The notes: generated by a model not told the origin, from the sequence alone. 13,738 nt of DNA from Alphaproteobacteria bacterium (GCA_016869915.1 VGDA01000046.1:1-13738); one strand, 5' to 3'. Shown: positions 1 to 7,682, counted from the stretch's first letter. Numbers and translations are program-made.

Positions 1-63
1 TCTCGATATCAATCCGGTCGCGGGCGCCTTTGGGCGTCCCCAGCTTGAGGGCCGGGCAAAAAA

Positions 64-70
64 GGGAGGA
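64..70 (+). promoter_or_regulatory. Ribosome binding site of the solute-binding protein gene
   Basis: The sequence GGGAGGA lies 7 nt before the ATG at 78. It fixes the start there rather than at the in-frame ATG at position 30, which has no such site and would put 16 extra residues before the Tat signal. Confidence 0.75.
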
Positions 71-77
71 CACGACC

Positions 78-1328
78 ATGACCGATACCAGATCGCGCCG
101 CCGCTTCGTGCTCGACGCGGCCGCCGGCACCGCCGCCGTCGCCGCCATCGGCGCCCCGGCCATCAGCAAGGCCCAGTCCGACGTCATCCGGATCGGCCAC
201 CTGACGCCGCGCACCGGCTTCCTCGGGCCGCTCGGCGAATACGCCGTCCAGGCCGTGGATCTCGCGGTGGACGAGATCAATGCCGCGGGCGGCGTGCTTG
301 GCCGCCGCATCGAGGCGCTCAAGGAGGACTCGGTCAATCCGCAGACCGCCTCGACCAAGGCCGAGCGCATGATCGAGCGCGACCGCGTGGCCTGCATCGT
401 CGGCGAGATCTCCTCGGCCTCGTGCCTGACCATCGCGCAGGTGGCGCAACGCACCCGCAACCTGTTCATCAACACCGGTGGCAATTCCGACGCGCTGCGC
501 GGCAGCAACTGCAACCGCTACATGTTCCACGTCGAGAGCCAGAACTCGATGTACGTGAAGACCGTGGGACGCGCGCTTCTCGCGCAGAACATGGTCAAGG
601 GCAAGCGCTGGTACTCGCTGACCGCCGACTACGCCTTCGGCCATGACCTGCTCAAGGTCGCCAAGCGCTTCATGGAACAGAACGGCGGGCAGTTTGCGGC
701 CGACGAGCTGGTGCCGACCGATTTCTCGGACTTCTCGACCATGCTGACGAAGATACGCAGCGCCCGGCCCGACATGGTGGTCTCCAACCTCGCCGGCGTG
801 CAGATCACCAACTTCCTCAAGCAGTACGCGGAATTCGGCCTGACCTTCCCGGTCGCCGGCTTCGGCTTCGACACCGCGGTCGCCTGGGGCGCGGGCAGCG
901 GCAACTTCTTCGGCACCTGGCCGCTGGTCTGGCACCACCTGATCGACACGCCGGGCTCCAAGCGCTTCGTGCAGGCCTTCACCGCGCGCTACCGCCGCCC
1001 GCCCGAGAACCAGGCCTGGGGCGACTACGTGGCGATGAAGATCCTCGCCCAGTCGATGAACGAGATCCGCTCGACCGAGGCGGTCAAGCTGATCGAGCAC
1101 TGGGAACGCGAGCCGAAATTCGACGTGCTCAAGACCCGCGAGGGCTATTTCCGCAAATACGACCACCAGATGATGCACGAGATGTACGCGGTCGAGGCCC
1201 TCAAGCCGAACGAGATCAAGAACCAGTGGGACATCTACAAGCCCAGCGCGCCGACGCCCGGGGCGAACGAGCCGCTGGACGCGATCGGGTCGACGCCCGA
1301 GGAAAACACCTGCACGATGAGCGCCTGA
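78..1328 (+). CDS. Tat-exported ABC transporter solute-binding protein, LivJ/HAAT type (Peripla_BP_6)
   Basis: This 416-aa periplasmic protein would capture a solute and deliver it to the LivH/LivMGF membrane complex encoded just downstream. The N-terminus has a twin-arginine signal: S6-R7-R8-R9-F10-V11, then an Ala-rich hydrophobic stretch and a likely cleavage site after A32 (SKA|Q). The mature part begins VIRIGHLTPRTGFLGPLGEY, followed by AVDEINAAGGVLGR, the typical opening of type I periplasmic binding proteins of the amino acid/amide family. The length is normal for the family. The C-terminus is a Pro-rich tail holding a late Cys (NTCTMSA). The ligand cannot be read from sequence: this family also binds urea, short-chain amides, aromatic acids and other compounds, so leucine/isoleucine/valine is only the default guess. 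The gene is first in the transporter cluster, and 81 bp separate it from the livH-like gene. Confidence 0.93.
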   Translation: MTDTRSRRRFVLDAAAGTAAVAAIGAPAISKAQSDVIRIGHLTPRTGFLGPLGEYAVQAVDLAVDEINAAGGVLGRRIEALKEDSVNPQTASTKAERMIERDRVACIVGEISSASCLTIAQVAQRTRNLFINTGGNSDALRGSNCNRYMFHVESQNSMYVKTVGRALLAQNMVKGKRWYSLTADYAFGHDLLKVAKRFMEQNGGQFAADELVPTDFSDFSTMLTKIRSARPDMVVSNLAGVQITNFLKQYAEFGLTFPVAGFGFDTAVAWGAGSGNFFGTWPLVWHHLIDTPGSKRFVQAFTARYRRPPENQAWGDYVAMKILAQSMNEIRSTEAVKLIEHWEREPKFDVLKTREGYFRKYDHQMMHEMYAVEALKPNEIKNQWDIYKPSAPTPGANEPLDAIGSTPEENTCTMSA

Positions 1329-1332
1329 CCAC

Positions 1333-1413
1333 ATGACCGGAAGCCGACGCGGGGGCGGCACGGCCGCCCCCGCGTCGCGCCCGGACGCGCGCGCCACGGA
1401 CCCCTACGCGTGA
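1333..1413 (+). other. Possible 26-codon leader ORF overlapping the livH start
   Basis: An ATG 4 nt after the binding-protein stop opens a 26-codon frame (MTGSRRGGG...DPYA). It ends in TGA at 1411-1413, which overlaps the livH GTG start as GTGA. The perfect hairpin at 1345-1377 lies inside it. No good ribosome binding site precedes the ATG, and the peptide is low-complexity (Gly, Ala, Arg, Pro). It could carry ribosomes through the hairpin to reinitiate at livH, or it could be a chance open frame in GC-rich DNA. I do not claim that the peptide has a function. Confidence 0.25.
1345..1377 (+). repeat. Perfect 15-bp inverted repeat (hairpin) between binding-protein and permease genes
   Basis: The arms are CGACGCGGGGGCGGC at 1345-1359 and its exact reverse complement at 1363-1377, with a 3-nt loop (ACG). 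Every pair is Watson-Crick and almost all are G-C, so the RNA stem would be very stable. No T-run follows, so it is not a classical intrinsic terminator. By analogy with hairpins after solute-binding protein genes in other ABC operons, it may protect the upstream mRNA from 3' decay or lower downstream expression, giving more binding protein than permease. That role is inferred. Confidence 0.7.
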
Positions 1414-2288
1414 CCGCCTCCCTGATCCTGCAGCAGGTCCTCAACGGCCTGCTCGACGGCGTCTACTACCTGCTGATCGCGCTCGGCCTGTCGCTGATCT
1501 TCTCGCTCGGCGGCATCGTCAATCTAGCGCATGGCGCGTTCTTCGCGATGGGCGCCTACCTTACGATCGTGCTGACGCCGCATGTCGGCTTCGGCGGCGC
1601 CTTTGTCGGCTCGCCAGTGGCGGTGGCGCTGTTCGGCATGCTGATCGAGCGCTTCCTGTTCCGGCGCTTCTACCGATCGGACCCGATCCTGTCGCTGCTG
1701 CTCACCTTCGGCCTCGCGATGGTGGCCGAGCAGACGCTGCGCATGGTCTTCGGCGCGGCACCGCTGCCCTATTCGATCCCGCAGGCGCTGCGCGGACAGA
1801 TCTTCATCGGCGACTTCGTCTATTCGCGCTACCGCGGCATCCTGCTGCTGGTCGCCGTAGCCTGCATCGCCGGCATCTGGCTGCTGCTCAACCGCACCGC
1901 CTTCGGCCGCGTCGTGCGCGCCGGCGTCCAGAACCCGGACATGGTCGCGGCGCTGGGAATCTCGCTGCAGCCCTACATGTCGGCGGTGGCCGCGCTCGGC
2001 ATCGGGCTCGCCGGCCTGGCGGGCGTGCTGCTCGCGCCGATCTACTCGGTCCATCCCGCGATGGGCCAGGAGATCATCACGCCGGCCTTCGTCGTCGTCG
2101 TCATCGGCGGGCTCGGCTCGTTCCGCGGCGTCGTCGCGGCGGCGATCCTGGTCGGCCTCGTGAAGGGCCTGATCGTCGCCGCCGGCTACGCGCAGATGTC
2201 GACCGCCGCCATCTACCTGCTGATGCTGCTCGTGCTGCTGTTCCGCCCGCGCGGACTGTTCGGCGAGCGCATCCAGCGCTTCGAGTGA
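1410..2288 (+). CDS. livH: Branched-chain amino acid-type ABC transporter permease, LivH-like
   Basis: This 292-aa inner-membrane permease would be one of the two transmembrane halves of the importer. It opens with ILQQVLNGLLDGVYYLLIAL and continues with SLGGIVNLAHGAFFAMGAY, both hallmark LivH sequences. Several further hydrophobic segments follow, along with the cytoplasmic coupling region around RAGVQNPDMVAALGI and the late GGLGSFRGVVAAAILVG stretch. It ends LLFRPRGLFGE, as LivH proteins do. The start is a GTG with only weak Shine-Dalgarno-like sequence upstream (ACGGA at 1396-1400), so translation may depend on coupling with the small ORF that overlaps it. Its stop overlaps the next gene by 4 nt (GTGA), so the two membrane components are translationally coupled. 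The symbol reflects family membership, not a proven substrate. Confidence 0.92.
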   Translation: MTASLILQQVLNGLLDGVYYLLIALGLSLIFSLGGIVNLAHGAFFAMGAYLTIVLTPHVGFGGAFVGSPVAVALFGMLIERFLFRRFYRSDPILSLLLTFGLAMVAEQTLRMVFGAAPLPYSIPQALRGQIFIGDFVYSRYRGILLLVAVACIAGIWLLLNRTAFGRVVRAGVQNPDMVAALGISLQPYMSAVAALGIGLAGLAGVLLAPIYSVHPAMGQEIITPAFVVVVIGGLGSFRGVVAAAILVGLVKGLIVAAGYAQMSTAAIYLLMLLVLLFRPRGLFGERIQRFE

Positions 2289-4810
2289 GCCGGATGACGC
2301 CCTCGCGCCTCCCCCTCGCGATCGCAGCCGCGGCCCTGGTCTGCCTGCCTTTCGCGATGCTCTCGCTCGGGCTGACCGTGACCTCGGCCACCGAGGTGGT
2401 GATCTACGCGATCGCCTGCATGGCGCTGAACGTCCTGGTCGGCCATACCGGCCTGGTGTCCTTCGGCCACGGCGCCTGGTTCGGGCTCGGCGCCTATGCG
2501 GCCGGCCTCGCGCAGCGGCATCTCTTCCCAGGCGACGCGGTGCTGCCCTTCCTCGCCGGAGCCGCCCTCGTCGCCGTCGTCGCGACGCTGTTCGGGGCGC
2601 TCATCCTGCGCCGGCGCGGCGTCTATTTCTCGCTGCTCACGTTGGCGCTGTCGGCGATGCTCTATGCCGTCGCCTTCCGCTGGACCGCCGTCACCGGCGG
2701 CGAGGATGGCCTCGGCGGCATCGTCCGCCCGCGCCTGTTCGGCATCGACTTCGAATCTTCGCAGCCCTTCTACGCGCTGGTCGCCGCGATCGGCCTCGCC
2801 GTCGTCTACCTGCTGTGGCGCCTGCACAACTCGCCGGTCGGCTCGGTGCTGGTCGCGATCCGCGAGAACGAGCAGCGCGCGCGCTTCGTCGGCTATCCGA
2901 CCGACCACTACAAGCTGATCGCCTTCGTGCTGTCGGCCACGCTCACCGGCGTCGCCGGCATGCTACTGCTGTTCAACAACCGCATGACGTCGGCCGAGCC
3001 GATCTCGGTCGTGTTCTCGGGCGAGTTGCTGGCGATGGTCGTGATCGGCGGCATGCGCTCCTTCCTCGGCCCGGCCCTCGGGGCTCTGTTCTTCGTCATC
3101 TTCCGCGACTACCTCTCGAGCATGACGGGGAACTGGCTGTTCTTCTTCGGCCTGCTCTTCGTCCTGTTCATCGTCTTCTCCCCGACCGGGCTCGTTGGAG
3201 TCTACGAACGGCTGACCGCGCCGCTGCGCCGCTTCGCCGCCGAGGGTGCCGCGATGGCGGCACGGCGGGTGGCGCGCGAGCCCCTGCCCGCATTCCTGCG
3301 AGCGCGCGCCGGCGCCGATGAGGCGCTACTGGTGGCGCGCGGCCTGATGAAGAGCTTCGGCGGCGTGCGCGCCGTGCGCGGCGTCGATTTCGCGGTACGC
3401 GACCGCACGCTGCATGCCCTCATCGGCCCCAACGGGGCGGGCAAGACGACGGCCTTCAACCTGGTCTCGGGAATGTTCCCGCCCGATGCCGGGGAGGTTA
3501 CCCTGGCCGGCCGTCCGATCGCCGGGCTGGCACCCGAGGACGCGGTGGCGGCGGGCATCGGGCGCTCGTTCCAGATCACCAACCTGTTCCCCGGCCTGAG
3601 CGTGGAGGAGAACATCCGCCTCGCCGTCCAGGCGCGACATCCCGGACGCTTCGGCGTCTGGCGCGCCGCGCACGACGCCGGGCAGGTGAATGCCGAGACC
3701 GTCGAACTGATCCGCTACCTCGGCGTCTCGGGGATGGAGAAGGCAGAGGCCGGCGCGCTCTCCTATGGCGGCCAGCGGCTGCTCGACATGGGGGTCGCGC
3801 TGGCGACGGGCCCGCGCATCCTGCTTCTCGACGAGCCGCTCGCCGGCCTCGCCGCGGCCGAGCGCGAGCGCATCGGTGCGCTGGTCAAGGAATTGTCGGC
3901 CGACCTGCCGGTGCTGATGGTCGAGCACGACATCGACCGCGTCTTCCGGCTCGCCGACCACGTCACCGTCATGAACGACGGCGAGGTGCTGGTCGATGGC
4001 TCCGCGGCACAGGCGCGCGGCTCGACGCGGGTGCAGGAGGTCTATATCGGCAGCGGCACGGCCGCGATCGCCGCCGCCCCACGTCCCAGCGCGGCCGGCG
4101 GCGAGGTTCTTCTCGAGGTTGCCGGCGTCGACACCTTCTACGGCAAGAGCCACATCCTCTCGGGCGTGGGCCTGGACCTGCGCGGCAACGAGATCCTGGC
4201 GCTGCTCGGCCGCAACGGCGCCGGCAAGTCGACCCTGCTCAAGACCCTGATCGGCATCGCGCCGCCCGCTTCGGGACGCATTGCCCTGGCCGGCCGCGAC
4301 ATCGCCGGCCTGCCTCCGGCCGAGATCGCGCGGCTGGGGCTGGGCTACGTGCCGCAGGGCCGCGGGCTGTTCGCCGGCATGAGCGTGGCGGAGAACCTCG
4401 AGCTCGGACGCCTGCGCCGGCGTACCGGCAACGGCATGCACTGGGAGACCGATCGCATCCTGGCGTATTTCCCCCGCCTCAAGGACCGGCTCGACACGCC
4501 CGCCGACTATCTCTCGGGTGGCGAGCAGCAGATGGTCGCGGTGGCGCGGGCCTTGTCGGGCGACGTGCGCGTCCTGCTGCTCGACGAGCCCTTCGAGGGC
4601 CTGGCACCCGCCATCGTCGAGCAGCTCTTCGAGAGCTTCGACCGGCTGCGGCAAGAGGTGGCGATCGTCATCGTCGACCATCACCTCGACCTCGCCCTGG
4701 CGCTCTCCGACCGCACGGTGGCGCTGGAGCGCGGCCAGGTCCAATGGTCGGGAGAGTCGCGGCTGCTGCGCGACGATCTCGACCTGCGCCGACAGGTGCT
4801 CTGGCTCTGA
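2285..4810 (+). CDS. Triple fusion ABC transporter protein: LivM-like permease + LivG-like ATPase + LivF-like ATPase
   Basis: This 841-aa protein joins three subunits that are usually separate. Residues about 1-318 are a LivM permease: MALNVLVGHTGLVSFGHGA, RRRGVYFSLLTLALS, VAIRENEQRARFVGY, and a final FSPTGLVG near residues 298-305. An Ala/Arg-rich linker follows (about 319-345). Residues about 346-588 are a LivG ATPase: Walker A GPNGAGKTT (381-389), Q-loop Q430, signature LSYGGQ (492-497), Walker B ILLLDE ending at D516-E517, and H-loop H548. A linker rich in Ala, Pro and Gly (about 589-607) leads to a LivF ATPase: Walker A GRNGAGKST (642-650), Q-loop Q691, signature LSGGEQ (743-748), Walker B VLLLDE (763-768) and H799 in VDHH. 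Both ATPase sites look intact. With LivH and the binding protein it would complete an importer. The start is GTG at 2285, coupled to livH; ATG at 2294 is an alternative. LivM-LivG fusions are known in alphaproteobacteria, but adding LivF to the same chain is less usual. Confidence 0.93.
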   Translation: MSRMTPSRLPLAIAAAALVCLPFAMLSLGLTVTSATEVVIYAIACMALNVLVGHTGLVSFGHGAWFGLGAYAAGLAQRHLFPGDAVLPFLAGAALVAVVATLFGALILRRRGVYFSLLTLALSAMLYAVAFRWTAVTGGEDGLGGIVRPRLFGIDFESSQPFYALVAAIGLAVVYLLWRLHNSPVGSVLVAIRENEQRARFVGYPTDHYKLIAFVLSATLTGVAGMLLLFNNRMTSAEPISVVFSGELLAMVVIGGMRSFLGPALGALFFVIFRDYLSSMTGNWLFFFGLLFVLFIVFSPTGLVGVYERLTAPLRRFAAEGAAMAARRVAREPLPAFLRARAGADEALLVARGLMKSFGGVRAVRGVDFAVRDRTLHALIGPNGAGKTTAFNLVSGMFPPDAGEVTLAGRPIAGLAPEDAVAAGIGRSFQITNLFPGLSVEENIRLAVQARHPGRFGVWRAAHDAGQVNAETVELIRYLGVSGMEKAEAGALSYGGQRLLDMGVALATGPRILLLDEPLAGLAAAERERIGALVKELSADLPVLMVEHDIDRVFRLADHVTVMNDGEVLVDGSAAQARGSTRVQEVYIGSGTAAIAAAPRPSAAGGEVLLEVAGVDTFYGKSHILSGVGLDLRGNEILALLGRNGAGKSTLLKTLIGIAPPASGRIALAGRDIAGLPPAEIARLGLGYVPQGRGLFAGMSVAENLELGRLRRRTGNGMHWETDRILAYFPRLKDRLDTPADYLSGGEQQMVAVARALSGDVRVLLLDEPFEGLAPAIVEQLFESFDRLRQEVAIVIVDHHLDLALALSDRTVALERGQVQWSGESRLLRDDLDLRRQVLWL

Positions 4811-4876
4811 CCCGCAGGCCGGATCGCCTTCGCGCGCAGCCCATCGTGCCGGCCAGTACACGGATCAGCCCCGGCG

Positions 4877-4888
4877 CTCGCATGCGAG
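4877..4888. repeat. 12-bp perfect palindrome downstream of the transporter
   Basis: CTCGCATGCGAG is its own reverse complement, and flanking GCG/CGC bases could extend the stem around one bulged G. It lies 66 bp after the transporter stop. It could be part of a weak terminator or a protein-binding site. No T-run follows, so the role is open. Confidence 0.35.
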
Positions 4889-5342
4889 GCGCGCGGCGCG
4901 CGAACGAGCCGCGGGGAAATCCGATCGAGGCCGAGCCAACCCGACCGATGCCCGGGTGACGCATGGTCGACGACGCCGAGCATGCCTGCGCGGAACCGGG
5001 CTAATGGATCGCCGTCCCGTGCTGGTCACCATGCCGGAACGGCCCTGCAGGTGCGGCTCGATCGGCGGGTGGAGATCGCGGACCGCGATCGCCCGCGCAT
5101 CGCTCATGGAAGCCTTCCTGCATTGACCGGCGATCGAACGACGCTTGGGTTCCCCGGCGCGGGACTGGGCATCGGCCGGCTCGGCGGGAAGGCAGACGCC
5201 ATCCGGTTTCGCATGGCAAGCGGCCGAGCGGGCTGGCGCCAGGCAACGGCGGGTCGACGGTTGCCATTGCCCGTCCCACTCTGGATGGGATTTCCCGCTG
5301 CATCGGGTTTCCGGCTATCCTTGCGCCTGGGAGACGTTGCCC

Positions 5343-5348
5343 GGGGAG
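5343..5348 (+). promoter_or_regulatory. Ribosome binding site of ndh
   Basis: GGGGAG lies 8 nt before the ATG at 5357. It supports that start over the far upstream ATG at 4982, whose 125 extra residues resemble no part of the NDH-2 family. Confidence 0.75.
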
Positions 5349-5356
5349 AATGTCGG

Positions 5357-6724
5357 ATGCTTGACCAGACGGAGGCGGAGAGCCCGCCTGCGCGCATCGA
5401 CGGTCGGCCACCGTCGCTCAAGACCCAGATCGTCGTGGTCGGCGGCGGCGCAGGCGGCCTCGAGCTCGTGCGCAAGCTCGGCGCGCATTACGGCCGCGAG
5501 CGCTACGACATCATCCTCGTCGACCGCAACCACACCCATATCTGGAAGCCGCTGCTGCACGAGGTCGCGGCCGGCTCGCTCGACGCCAATCTCGACGAGG
5601 TCGGCTATCGCGGCCACGGCCATCGCTGGGGCTATCGCTTCTTCCTCGGCAGCCTGGAGGCGATCGACCGCGATTCCCGCCACGTGGTGATCGCGCCGAT
5701 CCTCGACGAGGACGGCTCGGAGCTGATCGGCCGCCATCGCATCCGCTACGACTACCTCGTGCTGGCGATCGGCGCGGTCTCGAACGATTTCGGCACGCCC
5801 GGAACCCGCGCGCACTGCCTGTTCCTCGACAGCCGCCGCGAGGCCGACAGGTTCCGCCAGAAGCTGCTCGACCAGTGCCTGCGCGTGTCGCGGCAGCTGA
5901 GCGCCGATCCGAAGTCCGACGCGCGCGTCGAGATCGCGATCGTCGGCGGCGGCGCCACCGGCGTGGAGCTCGCAGCCGAGCTGTTCAACGCCGCCTCGGC
6001 GCTCAAGCACTACGGGCTCGAGGTGTTCGACGAGTCGCGCCTCACCGTGACCCTGATCGAGGCCGGGCCCCGCATCCTGCCGGCGCTGCCCGAGAAGCTG
6101 GCCGAGGCGGCGAAGACGGAGCTGGAGAACCTGGGCGTGCGCGTGCTCACCGGCACCAAGGTGACCGAGGTACGGCCCGGCGAGGTGGTCACCGATGCCG
6201 GGATCGTCCGGGCCGATCTCAGGGTCTGGGCCGCCGGCGTGCGCGGCCCGGACCTCCTGGAGGGCATCGGCGGCCTCGAGACCAACCGGACGAACCAGCT
6301 GGTGGTGAAGCCCACGCTGCAGACGACGCGCGATCCACGCATCATCGCGATCGGCGATTGCGCGTCCTTCGTGCCGCCGGGCGACACGCGGCCGGTGCCG
6401 CCGCGCGCGCAGGCCGCGCACCAGATGGCGGACATCGCGCTGCGCAACATCAAGGCGCTGGTCGACGGGCGGGGGGAGCTGGAAGCCTTCGAATACCGCG
6501 ACAAGGGATCCCTGGTCTCGCTGTCGCGCTTCTCGACGGTCGGCAGCCTGATGGGAAACCTGATCGGCGGGCGCATGGCGATCGAGGGGCGGCTCGCGCG
6601 CCTCGTCTACATCTCGCTCTACCGGATCCACCTGATCGCGATCCATGGCTGGCTTCGCGGGCTCGCGCTGATCGCCATCGGCCACGTCAACCAGGTCATC
6701 CGCCCGCGGCTGAAGCTGCACTGA
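5357..6724 (+). CDS. ndh: Type II NADH:quinone oxidoreductase (NDH-2)
   Basis: This 455-aa single-subunit flavoenzyme oxidises NADH and reduces membrane quinone without pumping protons. It sits on the cytoplasmic face of the inner membrane. The FAD-binding dinucleotide fold is IVVVGGGAGGLE (glycines 29-34), followed by LVDRNHTHIWKPLLHEVAAG. The NADH-binding fold is IAIVGGGATGVELAAEL (G197-G202), the second FAD contact is AIGDCASF (G333-D334), and the quinone-side motif is PRAQAAHQMA (349-358). The C-terminus, with GSLVSLSRFSTVGSLMGNL, VYISLYRIHLIAIHGWL and a final VIRPRLKLH, matches my recollection of E. coli Ndh closely and is the membrane-anchoring part. Length is normal. It has its own ribosome binding site and lies alone between the transporter and the convergent methionine operon, so it is probably a single-gene unit. 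Confidence 0.95.
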   Translation: MLDQTEAESPPARIDGRPPSLKTQIVVVGGGAGGLELVRKLGAHYGRERYDIILVDRNHTHIWKPLLHEVAAGSLDANLDEVGYRGHGHRWGYRFFLGSLEAIDRDSRHVVIAPILDEDGSELIGRHRIRYDYLVLAIGAVSNDFGTPGTRAHCLFLDSRREADRFRQKLLDQCLRVSRQLSADPKSDARVEIAIVGGGATGVELAAELFNAASALKHYGLEVFDESRLTVTLIEAGPRILPALPEKLAEAAKTELENLGVRVLTGTKVTEVRPGEVVTDAGIVRADLRVWAAGVRGPDLLEGIGGLETNRTNQLVVKPTLQTTRDPRIIAIGDCASFVPPGDTRPVPPRAQAAHQMADIALRNIKALVDGRGELEAFEYRDKGSLVSLSRFSTVGSLMGNLIGGRMAIEGRLARLVYISLYRIHLIAIHGWLRGLALIAIGHVNQVIRPRLKLH

Positions 6725-6726
6725 CC

Positions 6727-6747
6727 TCGCCCGGAGTCGCCGGGCGA
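6727..6747. terminator. Hairpin in the convergent gap after ndh
   Basis: TCGCCCGG (6727-6734) pairs perfectly with CCGGGCGA (6740-6747) around the 5-nt loop AGTCG. It starts 2 nt after the ndh stop and lies in the 64-bp gap between two convergent transcription units, so it is well placed to end one or both transcripts. No clear T-run follows on either strand, so it may need Rho or may only block 3' decay. Confidence 0.5.
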
Positions 6748-6788
6748 AATGGCACCCTGCGTCGGATATGGCGCCGCGAGGTCCCGCC

Positions 6789-7682
6789 TCAGCCGCCGGG
6801 GACCATCCCTGCTGGCAGCGCGGCCGCATGCGCCGCGATGGCGCCGGCGGTCGTGATCCAGACGCCGTCGCGACGCGCCGCGACGTGCTGCAGCGCGCGG
6901 CGCAGGTGCCGCAGGCGATAGGGCTGGCCGACGAGATAGGGATGCAGCGCGATGCCCATCACCAGCGGCTGGGCGCGGGACTGCTCGAGCATCTCGTCGA
7001 GATTGTCGACGATCATGTCGGCGAAGGCGTCGCCGCCGATCTTGCGCCCGACGATCATCGGGATGTCGTTGAGCTCCTGGGGATACGGCACGGACAGGAT
7101 CCGGCCCTTGCGCGTGCGGAACCACACCGGCTGGTCGTCCATGCACCAGTCGAGCAAGTAGGTATACCCCGCCTCCTGCAGCAGGTCGGGCGTGGTCCGG
7201 CTCTGCGAGATCCAGGGCCCGAGCCAGCCGGCCGGCGCCCTGCCCTCGTGGCGCGCGATCGCCGCGGTCGCCTCGCCGATGAGCGCGCGCTCGCCCTCCT
7301 CGTCCAGGATGCCCTGCCGCTCGCTGTTGCTGCGGCCGTGGCCGACGAATTCGTCGCCGCGCGCGCGGAAGGCCGCGGCGAGCTGCGGCGCGTAGTCGTA
7401 GATCTCGCTGTTGAGGATCACCGAGCACGGCCAGCCGAGCACATCGAGCAGCTCGATCATCCGCCACGCGCCGACGCGATTGCCGTAGTCGCGCCACGCG
7501 TAGTTGAGCACGTCGGGTTGCGGGCCGCCGGGCGCCAGCTCCGCGCCGAGCCCCTCGCCGAAGGCGAAATGCTCGAGGTTCAGCCCGACATAGACGGCAA
7601 GCCGCGCGCCGCCCGGCCAGGAATAGCCGGGACGGCCGACGATCGGGCTGTAGTCGTAGCGTCCATGGCCGGGCAGCGTCAT
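6789..7682 (-). CDS. Polysaccharide deacetylase-family (NodB-fold) protein, PuuE-like
   Basis: This 297-aa protein has no signal peptide and is probably cytoplasmic. It has the layout of the allantoinase/PuuE-like branch of the NodB fold: an N-terminal DYSPIVGRPGYSWPGGARLAVYVGLNLEHF (residues 10-39), then SEIYDYAPQLAAAFRARGDEFVGHGRSNSERQG (92-124), GWLGPWISQSRTTPDLLQEAGY (152-173) and LHPYLVGQPYRLRHL (246-260). The metal-binding HxxxH of classical deacetylases is not intact: H115 is followed four residues later by N119. PuuE-type members also depart from that motif, and H247-P248 is kept. It may hydrolyse a C-N bond in a small amide or ring compound; the substrate is unknown. The ATG at 7682 is preceded by GAGG, which overlaps the metH stop region, and the gene lies 7 bp after metH, so it is coupled to the methionine operon. 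Confidence 0.8.
   Translation of the reverse strand: MTLPGHGRYDYSPIVGRPGYSWPGGARLAVYVGLNLEHFAFGEGLGAELAPGGPQPDVLNYAWRDYGNRVGAWRMIELLDVLGWPCSVILNSEIYDYAPQLAAAFRARGDEFVGHGRSNSERQGILDEEGERALIGEATAAIARHEGRAPAGWLGPWISQSRTTPDLLQEAGYTYLLDWCMDDQPVWFRTRKGRILSVPYPQELNDIPMIVGRKIGGDAFADMIVDNLDEMLEQSRAQPLVMGIALHPYLVGQPYRLRHLRRALQHVAARRDGVWITTAGAIAAHAAALPAGMVPGG

Larger units (their letters stand above)
4811..5356 (+). other. 546-bp intergenic region with no convincing gene
   Basis: The open frames here on both strands are Arg/Pro/Ala-rich, have no recognisable motif and lack a ribosome binding site. Base composition is somewhat less GC-rich than in the neighbouring genes, as expected for non-coding DNA. 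Visible structure is a 12-bp palindrome at 4877-4888 and, just after it, CGCGGC/GCCGCG arms near 4893-4913 that could form a weak stem; neither has a T-run. The promoter of the downstream NADH dehydrogenase gene probably lies near 5290-5340. TATCCT at 5316-5321 could be its -10 box, but no good -35 is spaced correctly. A small RNA or a decayed gene cannot be excluded by eye. Confidence 0.5.

Noticed and set aside
1..77. Tail of an upstream gene at the left edge
   Set aside because: Several frames are open, but the stretch is too short to recognise any protein, so no gene was called.
1345..1377. The hairpin as an intrinsic terminator
   Set aside because: There is no T-run after the stem, and the downstream genes are parts of the same transporter, so full termination there makes little sense.
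9..1397. Long minus-strand open frame opposite the solute-binding protein gene
   Set aside because: Antisense shadow of a well-supported gene; the composition is typical of GC-rich complementary frames.
3326..4861. 511-codon minus-strand frame opposite the two ATPase domains
   Set aside because: Shadow of the LivMGF fusion, with no motif of its own.
4744..4959. Small + strand frame of 71 codons across the transporter end
   Set aside because: It overlaps the end of the LivF domain in another frame, is Arg/Pro/Ala-rich, and has no ribosome binding site or motif.
4982..5356. Upstream extension of ndh to an ATG at 4982
   Set aside because: The 125 extra residues show no family similarity, while the ATG at 5357 has GGGGAG at good spacing and gives the normal NDH-2 length.
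5315..6829. 504-codon minus-strand frame opposite ndh
   Set aside because: Shadow of a very well-conserved NDH-2 gene; it also runs into the convergent gap and the end of the deacetylase gene.
6789..7682. Firm naming of the deacetylase as puuE (allantoinase)
   Set aside because: The NodB-like layout resembles PuuE, but there are no purine-catabolism neighbours and the active-site comparison was done by eye only.
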